From an uncultured Alphaproteobacteria bacterium (GTDB taxonomy: Bacteria; Pseudomonadota; Alphaproteobacteria; CAAHEQ01; UBA3637), in NCBI GenBank assembly GCA_949292205.1, contig CASEYR010000001.1:219530-253725 (forward strand): a stretch of DNA of 34,196 nt, given 5' to 3'. Shown here in pieces: positions 1 through 8,338 of the stretch. Every line of letters begins with the position of its first letter. The first letter of the stretch is position 1. Made by a program: the position numbers and the translations under genes. The notes beneath the pieces are model-generated. The model was given only the letters and a program-made list of their open reading frames with translations, did no database searches and was not told where the DNA came from.

Positions 1-112
1 AAAAAACACTTCCGCCATTCAAAAACTCCTTCTACTTAATCTCATAAAAACAGATAAAAATCCATTTTTTTTGGCAGTTTATAATATTTTTTAAAAAAAA
101 GCAAGATTTTTG

Positions 113-141
113 TTGACTTTCTCTAAAAGAAGCGGTATAAA
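113..141 (+). promoter_or_regulatory. Promoter of tRNA-Met
   Basis: TTGACT at 113-118, a 17-base spacer and TATAAA at 136-141 form a sigma70-type promoter. Its -10 ends 13 bases before the mature tRNA, which suits a short precursor leader. Confidence 0.75.
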
Positions 142-154
142 TACACTCGGTTAT

Positions 155-230
155 GGCGAAGTAGCTCAGATGGTAGAGCAGAGGAATCATAATCCTTGTG
201 TCGGGGGTTCGATCCCCTCCTTCGCTACCA
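155..230 (+). tRNA. tRNA-Met (CAT), elongator
   Basis: A full cloverleaf can be folded by hand: acceptor GGCGAAG (155-161) with CTTCGCT (220-226), D stem GCTC/GAGC, anticodon stem GAGGA (181-185) with TCCTT (193-197), anticodon CAT at 188-190, T stem GGGGG/CCCTC with loop TTCGATC, discriminator A and an encoded CCA at 228-230. The anticodon stem lacks the three G-C pairs of initiator tRNA, and the G1-U72 pair plus overall sequence match alphaproteobacterial elongator tRNA-Met as I know it. An Ile-tRNA(CAU) modified by TilS is the alternative and is less likely. Confidence 0.93.
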
Positions 231-238
231 GTTTCGGG

Positions 239-262
239 AACAGCCTTTTAAGGCTGTTTCTT
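239..262 (+). terminator. Rho-independent terminator after tRNA-Met
   Basis: AACAGCCTT (239-247) is followed by its reverse complement AAGGCTGTT (250-258) and a T-rich stretch. It lies 8 bases after the tRNA CCA end, so it probably closes a monocistronic tRNA transcript. Confidence 0.8.
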
Positions 263-349
263 TGTATCAAAAAAATATTTGAACATAAAATCCTTATTAC
301 GTATCCGACCTTTCCTTACTTGTTAACCTTATAATTTATCATAAAATAT

Positions 350-378
350 TTGACAACGCAAAAATGTCGTCATATACT
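350..378 (+). promoter_or_regulatory. Upstream promoter (P1) of the secreted protein gene at 492
   Basis: TTGACA at 350-355, a 17-base spacer and TATACT at 373-378. It has the same -35 and -10 hexamers as the second promoter 66 bases downstream. Confidence 0.6.
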
Positions 379-415
379 GATTTCCTATGATATATTTGAT
401 GTATAAAAAAAGTAT

Positions 416-444
416 TTGACAAAAATATAAATTGGGCGTATACT
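416..444 (+). promoter_or_regulatory. Proximal promoter (P2) of the secreted protein gene at 492
   Basis: TTGACA at 416-421, a 17-base spacer and TATACT at 439-444, giving a start site near 451 and a leader of about 40 bases containing the AAGGAG ribosome site at 480-485. Confidence 0.75.
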
Positions 445-491
445 TGCTATTATAAGGGATATGTTTTAATATCAAAATAAGGAGAAAGAAC

Positions 492-1577
492 ATGAGTTTA
501 AAGGATAAATTAAAAAATAGTTTTCGTGGTGCAACCATGGCCGGTGCCGCTTTAATAGCCGGGGCCAGTTCGGAGGCAAAAGCCGGCTGGACAGACTTCT
601 TTTCAGCAAAAGGAAATGCCGGAAATTTGATTGAAGCAATAACCTCAACTTCAAACTCCTCCCAAATTAAAGCTGAATATCAGGCAAAGATTCAAGAAGC
701 CTATATGGAAGCAGCATTGAAACATCAACAAAATGAAAATAATTTTATTCGCGACATGACGAATGCTGTCGGAGTTCCCAACAGTGCCGGATTAGCCGCT
801 ATTTTTCCTAATTTTGATAGATGTCAACAAGCCAGAACATTGGACGAGTTTAAACAAACATACCGCGAAGAAACGGAAAAATATGTTAAGTTGATCAGAT
901 ATATGCCTGGAAAATTGAGAACTTTTTTGACAAGCCAGATGAGTGCAAGTAAACGTGGTAGCAGTCAAGCCGTTCGACATATTAAGCAAATGGATAGAAA
1001 ATTGGATAGCAATGCACGATGGGGAAGCAATCAATTCAGAGGAATTAATATCGGAACTATTTGGGAAGAAAGCTCACGCACCGCTGATTCCAGAGTATCC
1101 AAAGGCTTTCAAATTGCCGGAAATGCGGGAAGTGCTTTAAGGGGTGCCATCGCCTTTGGTGATGAATCAACTTGGAGTGCGGAAGCCGGACATATCATGA
1201 ATTTTAATCAAACAAAATATGGCGATATTATTGTAACCCAATCTTTGGTTGAATGGTTGAAGGCTGAAGCCGCTAAATTACCGGAAACGGCAAAGTATGG
1301 TTATGATTTGGCAACTCGTGCCGGTGATACAGCTTATCAGCAGGTGATGGTTGCCGAAATGAATCTTCCGAATCAGGAGTCTGTCATAGATAAAAAGTTT
1401 AACTCACTCTATGAGCGTCAAGAAAAAGAGTTAATGACAATTGCTTTGGATACGCAAAAGCTGTTTGGTAGCTATAATATTCAATTAAATCGTGAAAAAA
1501 TGCTTCAAACAACAGGCTTTTTAAGCAATGCAGCCAGCGGTATCGGCGGATATATTAATTCTACAAGAAGCAGATAA
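492..1577 (+). CDS. Secreted hypothetical protein, 361 aa
   Basis: I do not recognise this protein. A Sec-type signal peptide is visible: a basic N-terminus (KDKLKNSFR), a hydrophobic Ala/Gly-rich core and an AKA-GW cleavage site near residue 31. The mature part is mostly predicted helix, with charged stretches around residues 60-80 and 115-145 and a single Cys near residue 109. There are no membrane segments after the signal, so it is probably periplasmic or exported. The start has an AAGGAG ribosome site six bases upstream. It is followed after 14 bases by a lipoprotein gene, and the pair shares two strong promoters and a terminator, so the two products probably act together. A VirB5/TrbJ-like secretion or pilus component is possible from size and helicity, but no motif supports this. 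Confidence 0.85.
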   Translation: MSLKDKLKNSFRGATMAGAALIAGASSEAKAGWTDFFSAKGNAGNLIEAITSTSNSSQIKAEYQAKIQEAYMEAALKHQQNENNFIRDMTNAVGVPNSAGLAAIFPNFDRCQQARTLDEFKQTYREETEKYVKLIRYMPGKLRTFLTSQMSASKRGSSQAVRHIKQMDRKLDSNARWGSNQFRGINIGTIWEESSRTADSRVSKGFQIAGNAGSALRGAIAFGDESTWSAEAGHIMNFNQTKYGDIIVTQSLVEWLKAEAAKLPETAKYGYDLATRAGDTAYQQVMVAEMNLPNQESVIDKKFNSLYERQEKELMTIALDTQKLFGSYNIQLNREKMLQTTGFLSNAASGIGGYINSTRSR

Positions 1578-1591
1578 AAAGGATTAGACAG

Positions 1592-1990
1592 ATGACTAAA
1601 GAAATTCAAAAATTATTATATTTATCTATGGCGATAACAGTTGGAATGGGTGTAACGGGTTGTCAGTCTCGTCGAACCGCTCCCCGTGAAGAAGTCTTAA
1701 ATCGTTCGGCTGATATTATGAGTAATAAAGCAGAAGGGCAATCGTATGTCTTCTATCGTGAAACTGAACGTGGTTGCGAAACCTATGTCCAAAATAAATA
1801 TACAACTGACAATGATAGACCCGTTACAGAGCATTTGGTAGAGCGTCCGGATGGAACATTTACTTTCACCAGAGAAACGAATGCCGGTATGCAAGGAGAA
1901 ATGCAAATTCGCATGCCTCAGTTAAGACCTATCTTTCCCAATATTACAGAGCGAACACTCTGGCAAATGAGACAGGAAATGAGTCGTTAG
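1592..1990 (+). CDS. Small lipoprotein of unknown function, 132 aa
   Basis: The N-terminus has two Lys, a hydrophobic stretch and a lipobox, VTGC at about residues 21-24, so the mature protein should be lipidated at that Cys and membrane-anchored. The rest is polar, with a beta-rich stretch around a PDGTFTF motif (near residues 90-96) and a Met/Arg-rich C-terminus. An AAAGGA ribosome site lies upstream. It is the second gene of a two-gene unit and is followed at once by a terminator. A similar ETF..QPDGTY stretch occurs in the next small membrane protein (2144-2455). I cannot assign a family. Confidence 0.82.
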   Translation: MTKEIQKLLYLSMAITVGMGVTGCQSRRTAPREEVLNRSADIMSNKAEGQSYVFYRETERGCETYVQNKYTTDNDRPVTEHLVERPDGTFTFTRETNAGMQGEMQIRMPQLRPIFPNITERTLWQMRQEMSR

Positions 1991-1997
1991 TATGAAG

Positions 1998-2022
1998 AGC
2001 CTTGATAACATCAAGGCTTTTT
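1998..2022 (+). terminator. Rho-independent terminator of the 492-1990 unit
   Basis: The stem AGCCTTGAT (1998-2006) with ATCAAGGCT (2010-2018) has a three-base loop and is followed by TTTTT. It starts 7 bases after the lipoprotein stop. Confidence 0.88.
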
Positions 2023-2085
2023 GATAATATCATTTATCAGTAAAAATCTAAAACATTATTCATCATGTATCTTTGTATTTTATTG

Positions 2086-2114
2086 TTGACAAGAGATTTA
2101 TTTTTTACTATAGT
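2086..2114 (+). promoter_or_regulatory. Promoter of the small membrane protein gene
   Basis: TTGACA at 2086-2091, a 17-base spacer and TATAGT at 2109-2114. The GAGGAG ribosome site at 2132-2137 and the start at 2144 follow. Confidence 0.72.
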
Positions 2115-2143
2115 TTAAATCGTTTTTGAATGAGGAGATGAAT

Positions 2144-2455
2144 ATGCTAAAAAATCCAAAATTTTATTTTATTGTTTTATGTATTTTAGTTGTTCTGACG
2201 GGAACGGCTTTGTTTGTTGTTGAAAAACAAAAAATGAATCTTCCGCAAGATGATACAATTTTAACATTTCAGCACCCAAATTGGACTGATGATATGATTT
2301 TAGAAGGTGAAAACAGAATTTATCGTGCCTCTATGCCATCTGAAACAGCATCTATTGTTGAAAAGACCGGTAATTCTTTTACTCTGGCTTGGGATAATTG
2401 GGGAACGGAAACATTCATCAAACAACCGGATGGAACTTACATTTTACAAAAATAA
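2144..2455 (+). CDS. Small single-pass membrane protein, 103 aa
   Basis: No family recognised. One hydrophobic segment spans about residues 6-26 (FYFIVLCILVVLTGTALFVV) after a short basic N-terminus. It could be an uncleaved anchor, leaving about 75 residues in the periplasm. That part looks beta-rich and ends with QPDGTYILQK. The ATG at 2144 is chosen because GAGGAG ends six bases before it; an upstream in-frame TTG at 2126 has no such site. The gene has its own promoter and a terminator at 2459, so it is monocistronic apart from possible read-through into the next gene. Confidence 0.75.
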   Translation: MLKNPKFYFIVLCILVVLTGTALFVVEKQKMNLPQDDTILTFQHPNWTDDMILEGENRIYRASMPSETASIVEKTGNSFTLAWDNWGTETFIKQPDGTYILQK

Positions 2456-2458
2456 AAG

Positions 2459-2484
2459 AAGCCATCTAAGATGGCTTTTTTTTA
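2459..2484 (+). terminator. Terminator or attenuator between the membrane protein gene and the ARH-like gene
   Basis: AAGCCATC pairs with GATGGCTT around a TAA loop, followed by a run of T. The stem begins 3 bases after one stop codon and ends only about 14 bases before the next gene's start, directly against its ribosome site. Confidence 0.82.
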
Positions 2485-2497
2485 CGGAGAATTACTT

Positions 2498-3319
2498 ATG
2501 TTAGGGGCGATCGTTGGAGATATTATTGGATCTTCCTATGAGTTTAATAATATCAAAAGTAAGAAATTTCCATTATGGATAACTCAGTCAAAAATAACAG
2601 ATGACTCTATTTGCACGCTTGCCGTTGCAGATAGCCTTCTGAATAGAAAGCCTATTGTCAAAACCTTACAATCATGGTGCCGACAGTATCCGGTCGGATA
2701 TGGTAAAAAATTTCAAGAGTGGATTGACTCCCCTTCCCCAAAACCATACAGAAGCTGGGGAAACGGAGCTGTGATGCGTATTAGTCCTGTTGGCTTTTTA
2801 TATGAGAATCTTAAAACTGCACTACAAAAAGGATGCGAAATTACAAATATTACGCATAACCATCCTATGTCGCTAAAAGGTGTTTGTGCTTATCTAACAA
2901 CTATGTTCCTATTAAAAAAGAAAATATCTCCCATTACGATAAAAAAAATAATACAAAAGAAATATCATTATGATATGGATAGGTCCGTAGATGACATCAG
3001 AGAAACATATAATAAATTTTATGTAAACTGTGATAGAACCGTTCCTGAGGCTATTTTATGCACTCTGAATGCAACATCATTTGAGGATGCTATTCGGAAT
3101 GCTGTTTCTTTAGGCGGTGATAGTGATACTATCGCTTGTATGACAGGAGCTTTAGCGGAGATACAATTTGGCATTCCATCAGAAATATCACAAAAAACCC
3201 TATCTTATATGGATGAAAAGATGAAAGCTATTATAAAACAGCTTTACCAACAATCGCCCATTCAAATCAACTCGCAAAGAGTTAATCTTTTTCATCCTAT
3301 CAACTATCACGGTAGATAG
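2498..3319 (+). CDS. ADP-ribosylglycohydrolase (ARH/DraG) family protein, 273 aa
   Basis: The family removes ADP-ribose from modified proteins or small substrates using two Mg ions. The N-terminal signature GAIVGDIIGS begins at residue 3, TDDS at 34-37 gives the first metal ligands, and GGDSDT at 206-211 gives the second set; the central WGNGAVMRISPVG and NHP motifs are also typical. Length fits the family. The start at 2498 has GGAG about 8 bases upstream; an in-frame ATG at 2471 lies inside the terminator stem and is rejected. No promoter of the window's usual form lies between the terminator and the start, so expression may depend on read-through. No ADP-ribosyltransferase gene is seen nearby. 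The substrate is unknown. Confidence 0.9.
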   Translation: MLGAIVGDIIGSSYEFNNIKSKKFPLWITQSKITDDSICTLAVADSLLNRKPIVKTLQSWCRQYPVGYGKKFQEWIDSPSPKPYRSWGNGAVMRISPVGFLYENLKTALQKGCEITNITHNHPMSLKGVCAYLTTMFLLKKKISPITIKKIIQKKYHYDMDRSVDDIRETYNKFYVNCDRTVPEAILCTLNATSFEDAIRNAVSLGGDSDTIACMTGALAEIQFGIPSEISQKTLSYMDEKMKAIIKQLYQQSPIQINSQRVNLFHPINYHGR

Positions 3320-3340
3320 TATAATTATCTTTATATGAGA

Positions 3341-3357
3341 GATAAGAGGAACTTATC
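3341..3357. terminator. Weak hairpin between convergent genes
   Basis: GATAAG (3341-3346) and CTTATC (3352-3357) can pair in the short gap between the ARH-like gene and acylphosphatase. No T-run follows on either strand, so terminator function is doubtful. Confidence 0.25.
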
Positions 3358-3385
3358 AAAAACGACTCAATAATAAAAAATCATC

Positions 3386-3673
3386 TTAGACTGTCGGTTG
3401 ATTTAAGAATACTCCATCTTCTATCGGCAAAAGAGGAGCATCGGGAATATAAACCGGCTCTACCCGATCAACTCGACTAAAAGAGGATCCTTTACGACAA
3501 TCTGTTAAAAATAAACGAATAGCCTCATCAGGCCCTTCTGCCATAATTTCAACAGATCCGTCTATTCGATTCCTCACCCATCCGGATAATTCTAAAGATA
3601 AGGCTTTCCGACGAGTCCAAGCCCGAAACCCAACTCCTTGAACTCGACCAAAAACCCTAATATGAATAAGCAT
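3386..3673 (-). CDS. acyP: Acylphosphatase, 95 aa
   Basis: This small cytoplasmic enzyme hydrolyses acyl phosphates. The signature GRVQGVGFRAW (residues 9-19) carries the phosphate-binding Arg17, and GWVRNRIDGSVE (31-42) carries the catalytic Asn35. Length is normal for the family. Its ATG overlaps the TAA stop of the AsmA-family gene by one base (TAATG), suggesting translational coupling. It is the last gene of the rluC-type/asmA/acyP unit. Confidence 0.95.
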   Translation of the reverse strand: MLIHIRVFGRVQGVGFRAWTRRKALSLELSGWVRNRIDGSVEIMAEGPDEAIRLFLTDCRKGSSFSRVDRVEPVYIPDAPLLPIEDGVFLNQPTV

Positions 3674-5988
3674 TATTGAAGAACCTCGGACAAAGAATCC
3701 ATCAATTGTTTTTTAAACTCTTCTTGCGGGGAAAGAATCTCCGGCTTCGGTTCTTCTTTTTCTTCTTGAATCAGTTGAATAGGATAAGATCTTTCTTGTT
3801 GTTCTTCTTGTATCTGTCCAATTGTCTTGCGTCCCAATACTTTTTGACACAATAGATAAGGAACAGACTCCTCTGTTGTTTTATTTTCAAGTTTAATGCC
3901 TTGTTTTTCAAGCTGTTTTTCAATCAACTTTTCCATTCCGATTTTAGCCGCACTTGTTATCACTTCCTTTTCATTCAGAGCTGCTCGCGGTTTTGAAAAA
4001 GTACCCGTGATTTTAACAAACTGGGCTGCCGATAACACCTTATTAACAGATTCTTTTACCTCATTTAGAGAGGGAATCATCGTTAAATTCATTTCTTCTG
4101 TTTTTAAATTAACATCTCCCCCCACTAAAAAATTAGCTGTTGATGTTTCAATGGCAACATTATTATCACTTTTAATTTCACCATTCTTAACTCGTAAATT
4201 AACAGCCCCACAAATAATACGACTTTCTTGATCTGATGTTGAAAAAGAAACAGGACTTATCTTACTCTTAAAAATACCCATATTTGCCGGAAGCGTATTA
4301 AACCATTTATTGACTATTGTACCTTGAGGAACTTCTAAAACAATTTGTCCGTTCAATCCAGCCATAAATGTTTTTACGGAATTACCTTTTGAAGATAAAT
4401 CAATGGAAAAATCCATAGTAGCATCACGTACTATTGTTTTTAGTTGTTTAAGTTTATTTAAATCAAGATTTGTTCCAGTCAGCTGAACAGTTAACGGAGC
4501 AAGCTGTTGCATTGCATTTAGGTATAATTTTCCCCTTACATCACCATCCAACAAGGTCATTCTCAAGGGCGTAATGTTTAAAATACCATTTTTCAGCGTT
4601 AATTGACCAATAACCCCAATGTATCCAGAAAGCTCATCACTAACCGCCATATGAGGAAGATTAAACGAGATATTAGCATCTAGGGTGTTTAATTTTGATA
4701 AATCAATCGGTTTATCTTGAATAAGACTGTCTTCGGAAGATTTCTTGGCAACAATCTTCACAGACTTATCTTGATCCTTATCCGAAAGCACATCTTTGAC
4801 ATCAAAGTATTCAGAGGCTATCGTTAAATCAATCTGAGGTTTGCTTGTTTTAAGAGAAATCTGGCCTTTAATTTGAGCATCAGAGCGATTTGCTAAAAAC
4901 GAAAAATTATTTATCGTAATTAACTTATCTACCATCTTGAGGTCAAAACGAGAGGAAAATGGTTTTAAACCATAAGATGATCCCAGCTTAGAATCAGTTA
5001 AGGTCAAACTACCGGTCAAGGCTATTTTAAAGGCTTCTGTTATATCAGATACACCACCCAAAAAATCAAGCTTTAATTTATTTTCTCCCAGTGTTAGAGT
5101 TGTTGCACCTATCTTAATCTTTGACACATCTCCTTGTAAAACAGTTGAAATATCAAAACGTTGTTTTGGAATCAAGCTATTACGAATATTTATTTGAGAT
5201 AACGTTTGTCTTAAATCCATTCCGCTTAGATTAACATTCAATAAAATATTTTTAAAGCTATTTGTATCTCCGATACTTCCGGATATTTTTGCCGTTGCAT
5301 CAAAGGCAGTAATCTCTAAATTAAATAAATAGTCTGGTTTTTGTTTTATCAGATCCAAAATATCATTAACTGTTCCAGAAATTTTAATGTTTTTTCCATT
5401 ATACACTAAGGTAAGAGAAAACACCTTGAGTTGCTTAACAGAAATATCCACAATAGAAAAACTTCTGCTCACTCCATTTCGTGATACGGACAAAACCAAA
5501 GATTTTGCCGATACACTATCTATACGCATTTGAGACAACCACTCATCTGTTGTATCATCCTTTCTTGACACAACGGGCTCCGTCTTCTTTTTTTCCGATG
5601 AATCGGATACAAATGTCCAATTATTACGCCCATTATTTTCTGCCAGATTTAACATGACTGTTCCCAATGAAAAATCACGCACCTCTAGCTTTCTTGAAAA
5701 CAAAGGGGCAACCGCCAGAGTTGCTTCGACAGCATCTATGGTTGCAAAAGCTTTTTCTGATTGAAAATTATTCGGATTTTCTATACGAACCCCTTTTATT
5801 TTTATAGTTGGAATCAAAGATAACTTCATTTCCAATGAATCAATTGTAACAGGTCTTCCGATGGCTTTGCTAGCCGCTTCAACAATTATCCCCTTATAAC
5901 TGTTCAAATCAAAAGTCAAAAAGAAAATCGCAACTCCGAAAATCAAAAGAACAACAAATCCAAGAAAAACTTTCAGAAATATTTTCAT
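3673..5988 (-). CDS. AsmA-family envelope protein, 771 aa
   Basis: AsmA-like proteins are inner-membrane-anchored periplasmic proteins of the repeating-beta-groove class, linked to phospholipid transport and outer-membrane homeostasis. Here a single membrane helix occupies about residues 7-26, followed by the AsmA N-terminal pattern (FDLNSYKGII, then SKAIGRPVTIDSLEMKLS). A long beta-rich body follows, with AsmA C-terminal motifs such as NLDLNKL and LNGQI near residues 505-560. The C-terminal 60 residues are charged and Glu-rich (QEEQQER, EEKEEPKPE). The start abuts the preceding TAA stop, with AAGGAG inside the end of the upstream gene. It is probably co-translated with its neighbours. Confidence 0.9.
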   Translation of the reverse strand: MKIFLKVFLGFVVLLIFGVAIFFLTFDLNSYKGIIVEAASKAIGRPVTIDSLEMKLSLIPTIKIKGVRIENPNNFQSEKAFATIDAVEATLAVAPLFSRKLEVRDFSLGTVMLNLAENNGRNNWTFVSDSSEKKKTEPVVSRKDDTTDEWLSQMRIDSVSAKSLVLSVSRNGVSRSFSIVDISVKQLKVFSLTLVYNGKNIKISGTVNDILDLIKQKPDYLFNLEITAFDATAKISGSIGDTNSFKNILLNVNLSGMDLRQTLSQINIRNSLIPKQRFDISTVLQGDVSKIKIGATTLTLGENKLKLDFLGGVSDITEAFKIALTGSLTLTDSKLGSSYGLKPFSSRFDLKMVDKLITINNFSFLANRSDAQIKGQISLKTSKPQIDLTIASEYFDVKDVLSDKDQDKSVKIVAKKSSEDSLIQDKPIDLSKLNTLDANISFNLPHMAVSDELSGYIGVIGQLTLKNGILNITPLRMTLLDGDVRGKLYLNAMQQLAPLTVQLTGTNLDLNKLKQLKTIVRDATMDFSIDLSSKGNSVKTFMAGLNGQIVLEVPQGTIVNKWFNTLPANMGIFKSKISPVSFSTSDQESRIICGAVNLRVKNGEIKSDNNVAIETSTANFLVGGDVNLKTEEMNLTMIPSLNEVKESVNKVLSAAQFVKITGTFSKPRAALNEKEVITSAAKIGMEKLIEKQLEKQGIKLENKTTEESVPYLLCQKVLGRKTIGQIQEEQQERSYPIQLIQEEKEEPKPEILSPQEEFKKQLMDSLSEVLQ

Positions 5989-6975
5989 TTATGACTCCTT
6001 AAAAAAATAATCAACTGAACGAGAACCATCCTTTTCATCAAAACCCAAAAAGGAAAAACTATCTTGCATATGCGGAGGTAATGGTGCTGTCACCTCCAAT
6101 ACACCTTTAACAGGATGTGGTACACGAATGGATCGTGCATGAAGGTGCATCTTATTGTTATTTGTTAAACCCAGTGTAAATGAGCGATCTCCTCCATATT
6201 TTCCATCACCGACAATCGGAGTATTCAATACTTGTGCCGCATGCACACGCAACTGATGGGTCCTCCCCGTCAAAGGACTCATTTCCAACCAAGCGGCTTT
6301 TTGCCCCAAAAAATCAACAACACGATACAACGTTTGTGCCCGTTGCCCATTTTCAAAATCTATTTTTATTTGCTCTCCGCCGCCGACACCAGATAACTTT
6401 GACAAAGGAGCATCTATTTTTCCAGACAATAATTTCGGCTTTCCGACAACAATAGCCCAGTATATTTTACGTGCTTCTTTTGTTTTAAAGGATTCCGCCA
6501 AGCGTGCTGCCGAATTGGCTGTTCGCCCCAGAACCAAAACACCCGAAGTATCCCTATCCAAACGATGAACTAAACGTGGTTTTTCATTTTTGCCAAATCG
6601 CAGAGCATCCAACATACCATCAATATGACGTTCGGTTTTTGTCCCGCCCTGAACTGCAATTCCCGCCGGTTTATTTAACACAATCACATCATTATCTTGA
6701 TATAAAACCAAGGACTGCATAAACGCTATATCAGATTTTGACAAATCTTTAGGAAGGTTTGATTTTTCAGAAATATTTAATGGAGGTATACGAATTTCAT
6801 CCCCCACAAACAGATGGCGTGAGGTTGTCGCTTTTTCACCGTTTACTTTAATATTTTTTCCACGTAGCAACCGTTGCAACTGACCATTCTTTAAATCCGG
6901 ATAGTATCGCGAGAACCAACGATCCAAACGAATATCATTATCTTGTTCTTTCACCATTATAAATTGAACGGCCAT
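5989..6975 (-). CDS. rluC: RluC/RluD-type 23S rRNA pseudouridine synthase, 328 aa
   Basis: The enzyme isomerises uridines in 23S rRNA. An S4 RNA-binding domain (about residues 12-65) precedes the RluA-type catalytic domain. The catalytic motif HRLDRDTSG is at 137-145, with Asp140 as the nucleophile, and the GRTHQLRVH motif follows near residue 240. The start is supported by AAGGGGG a few bases upstream. The alphaproteobacterial relative next to these genes is usually called RluC, but RluC and RluD cannot be told apart with certainty from motifs. Its stop codon directly abuts the AsmA-family start. Confidence 0.92.
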   Translation of the reverse strand: MAVQFIMVKEQDNDIRLDRWFSRYYPDLKNGQLQRLLRGKNIKVNGEKATTSRHLFVGDEIRIPPLNISEKSNLPKDLSKSDIAFMQSLVLYQDNDVIVLNKPAGIAVQGGTKTERHIDGMLDALRFGKNEKPRLVHRLDRDTSGVLVLGRTANSAARLAESFKTKEARKIYWAIVVGKPKLLSGKIDAPLSKLSGVGGGEQIKIDFENGQRAQTLYRVVDFLGQKAAWLEMSPLTGRTHQLRVHAAQVLNTPIVGDGKYGGDRSFTLGLTNNNKMHLHARSIRVPHPVKGVLEVTAPLPPHMQDSFSFLGFDEKDGSRSVDYFFKES

Positions 6976-7030
6976 TGTGCCCCCTTACTTATTTTTTACT
7001 TTTCCCATATTCAACATAAAAAATCAAGTC

Positions 7031-8332
7031 CTATTTTGTAGATTTTTGAAGTTTTTTTCGCAAGCTGACCCAATAATCTATTCGTTTCTTTAATTCTCGT
7101 TCATATCCTCGCTCTATAGGTCTATAAAATGTATGACGAGACATTCCGTCCGGAAAATAATTTTGTCCTGAAAAACCATCTTTGGTATCATGGTCATATT
7201 GATATCCTTTATTGTATCCCAAATCCGACATTAATTTAGTCGGCGCATTCAGAATATGTTTGGGTGGCATTAGAGTTGCTGTGTTTTTAGCAACTTGCCG
7301 AACCTCATTCCATGCAACCTCAACACTATTAGATTTGGGGGCTGTTGCCAAATAAATAACCAATCCGGCAACAGCTAAATCACCCTCCGGAGAACCCAAC
7401 CTCTCATAAGAATCCCAGGCAGAATGCGCTTGAACTAATGCACCGGGGTCTGCCAATCCAACATCCTCACTAGCAAATCTCATTAACCGACGCAAGATAT
7501 ATTTCATATCTTCTCCTGCCTCTACCATACGCGCAAACCAATACAACCCGGCATCAGGATCAGATCCTCTTAATGATTTATGCAACGCTGAAATCAGATT
7601 ATAGTGCCCTTCTCTATCCTTATCATAATTCGGAAGTCGTCGTTGGAGAAGTTTTTCCAAAGCTTCCTTATCTAAAATTTCATCAGAAGTAGCATATTGA
7701 AAAACACTTTCTATTAAATTGATAAAATATCGCCCATCACCATCTGCTAATGCTTTTAAATACTTTTTTCCAACCTCATCTAATGGAATCGGATGTCCAA
7801 TTAAGGCCTCTGCTTTTTGCAAAATGATTTCTAAAGCATCATCATCCAGTCGATTTAAAACAAAAACCTTAGATCGACTCAACAAAGCTCCATTTAGCTC
7901 AAAAGATGGATTTTCCGTTGTTGCTCCGACCAAAACGATCGTACCATCCTCAACATAAGGCAAAAAACCATCTTGTTGTGACCGATTAAATCGATGAATT
8001 TCATCTACAAATAATAATGTCCCTTTTCCTAAACGACGGCGATTTTGGGCCTCTTGAAACACTTTTCTTAAATCAGCAACTCCGGAAAAAACTGCAGATA
8101 AGGATTCAAAATATAAATTCGTTTCTTGTGCTAAAATACGAGCAATCGTTGTCTTGCCACACCCCGGAGGTCCCCATAAGATAAATGAGCTTATCTTCCC
8201 CGAATTAATCATACGGCGAAGCGGACCTTTTTCGCCCAATAGATGATCTTGACCGACAACGTCAACCAATTTTTGTGGTCGCATACGATCCGCCAACGGC
8301 TTATCCGATAAGATCTCAAACAACGTGCTCAT
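7031..8332 (-). CDS. rarA: Replication-associated recombination protein A (RarA/MgsA), 433 aa
   Basis: RarA is a tetrameric AAA+ ATPase related to clamp-loader subunits that acts at stalled replication forks. The Walker A motif GPPGCGKT is at residues 54-61, Walker B FVDEIHRFN near 108-116, and the sensor region GATTENPSFELN follows. The C-terminal MgsA domain has the usual RRLMRFASEDVGLADP and PDGMSRHTFY motifs. The start at 8332 (MSTLFE) is preferred to an upstream in-frame ATG at 8371: a promoter lies between them with its -10 only six bases from 8332, and normal RarA proteins begin near here. No ribosome site is visible, so the mRNA is probably leaderless. Confidence 0.94.
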   Translation of the reverse strand: MSTLFEILSDKPLADRMRPQKLVDVVGQDHLLGEKGPLRRMINSGKISSFILWGPPGCGKTTIARILAQETNLYFESLSAVFSGVADLRKVFQEAQNRRRLGKGTLLFVDEIHRFNRSQQDGFLPYVEDGTIVLVGATTENPSFELNGALLSRSKVFVLNRLDDDALEIILQKAEALIGHPIPLDEVGKKYLKALADGDGRYFINLIESVFQYATSDEILDKEALEKLLQRRLPNYDKDREGHYNLISALHKSLRGSDPDAGLYWFARMVEAGEDMKYILRRLMRFASEDVGLADPGALVQAHSAWDSYERLGSPEGDLAVAGLVIYLATAPKSNSVEVAWNEVRQVAKNTATLMPPKHILNAPTKLMSDLGYNKGYQYDHDTKDGFSGQNYFPDGMSRHTFYRPIERGYERELKKRIDYWVSLRKKLQKSTK

Positions 8333-8338
8333 AAAGAA

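Noticed and set aside
155-230. Initiator tRNA-fMet
   Set aside because: The anticodon stem lacks the GGG/CCC pairs and the sequence fits elongator tRNA-Met.
472-654. Minus-strand frame over the start of the secreted protein gene, and similar short frames at 792-1034 and 1697-1906
   Set aside because: Shadows of the plus-strand genes, which have promoters, ribosome sites and signal peptides.
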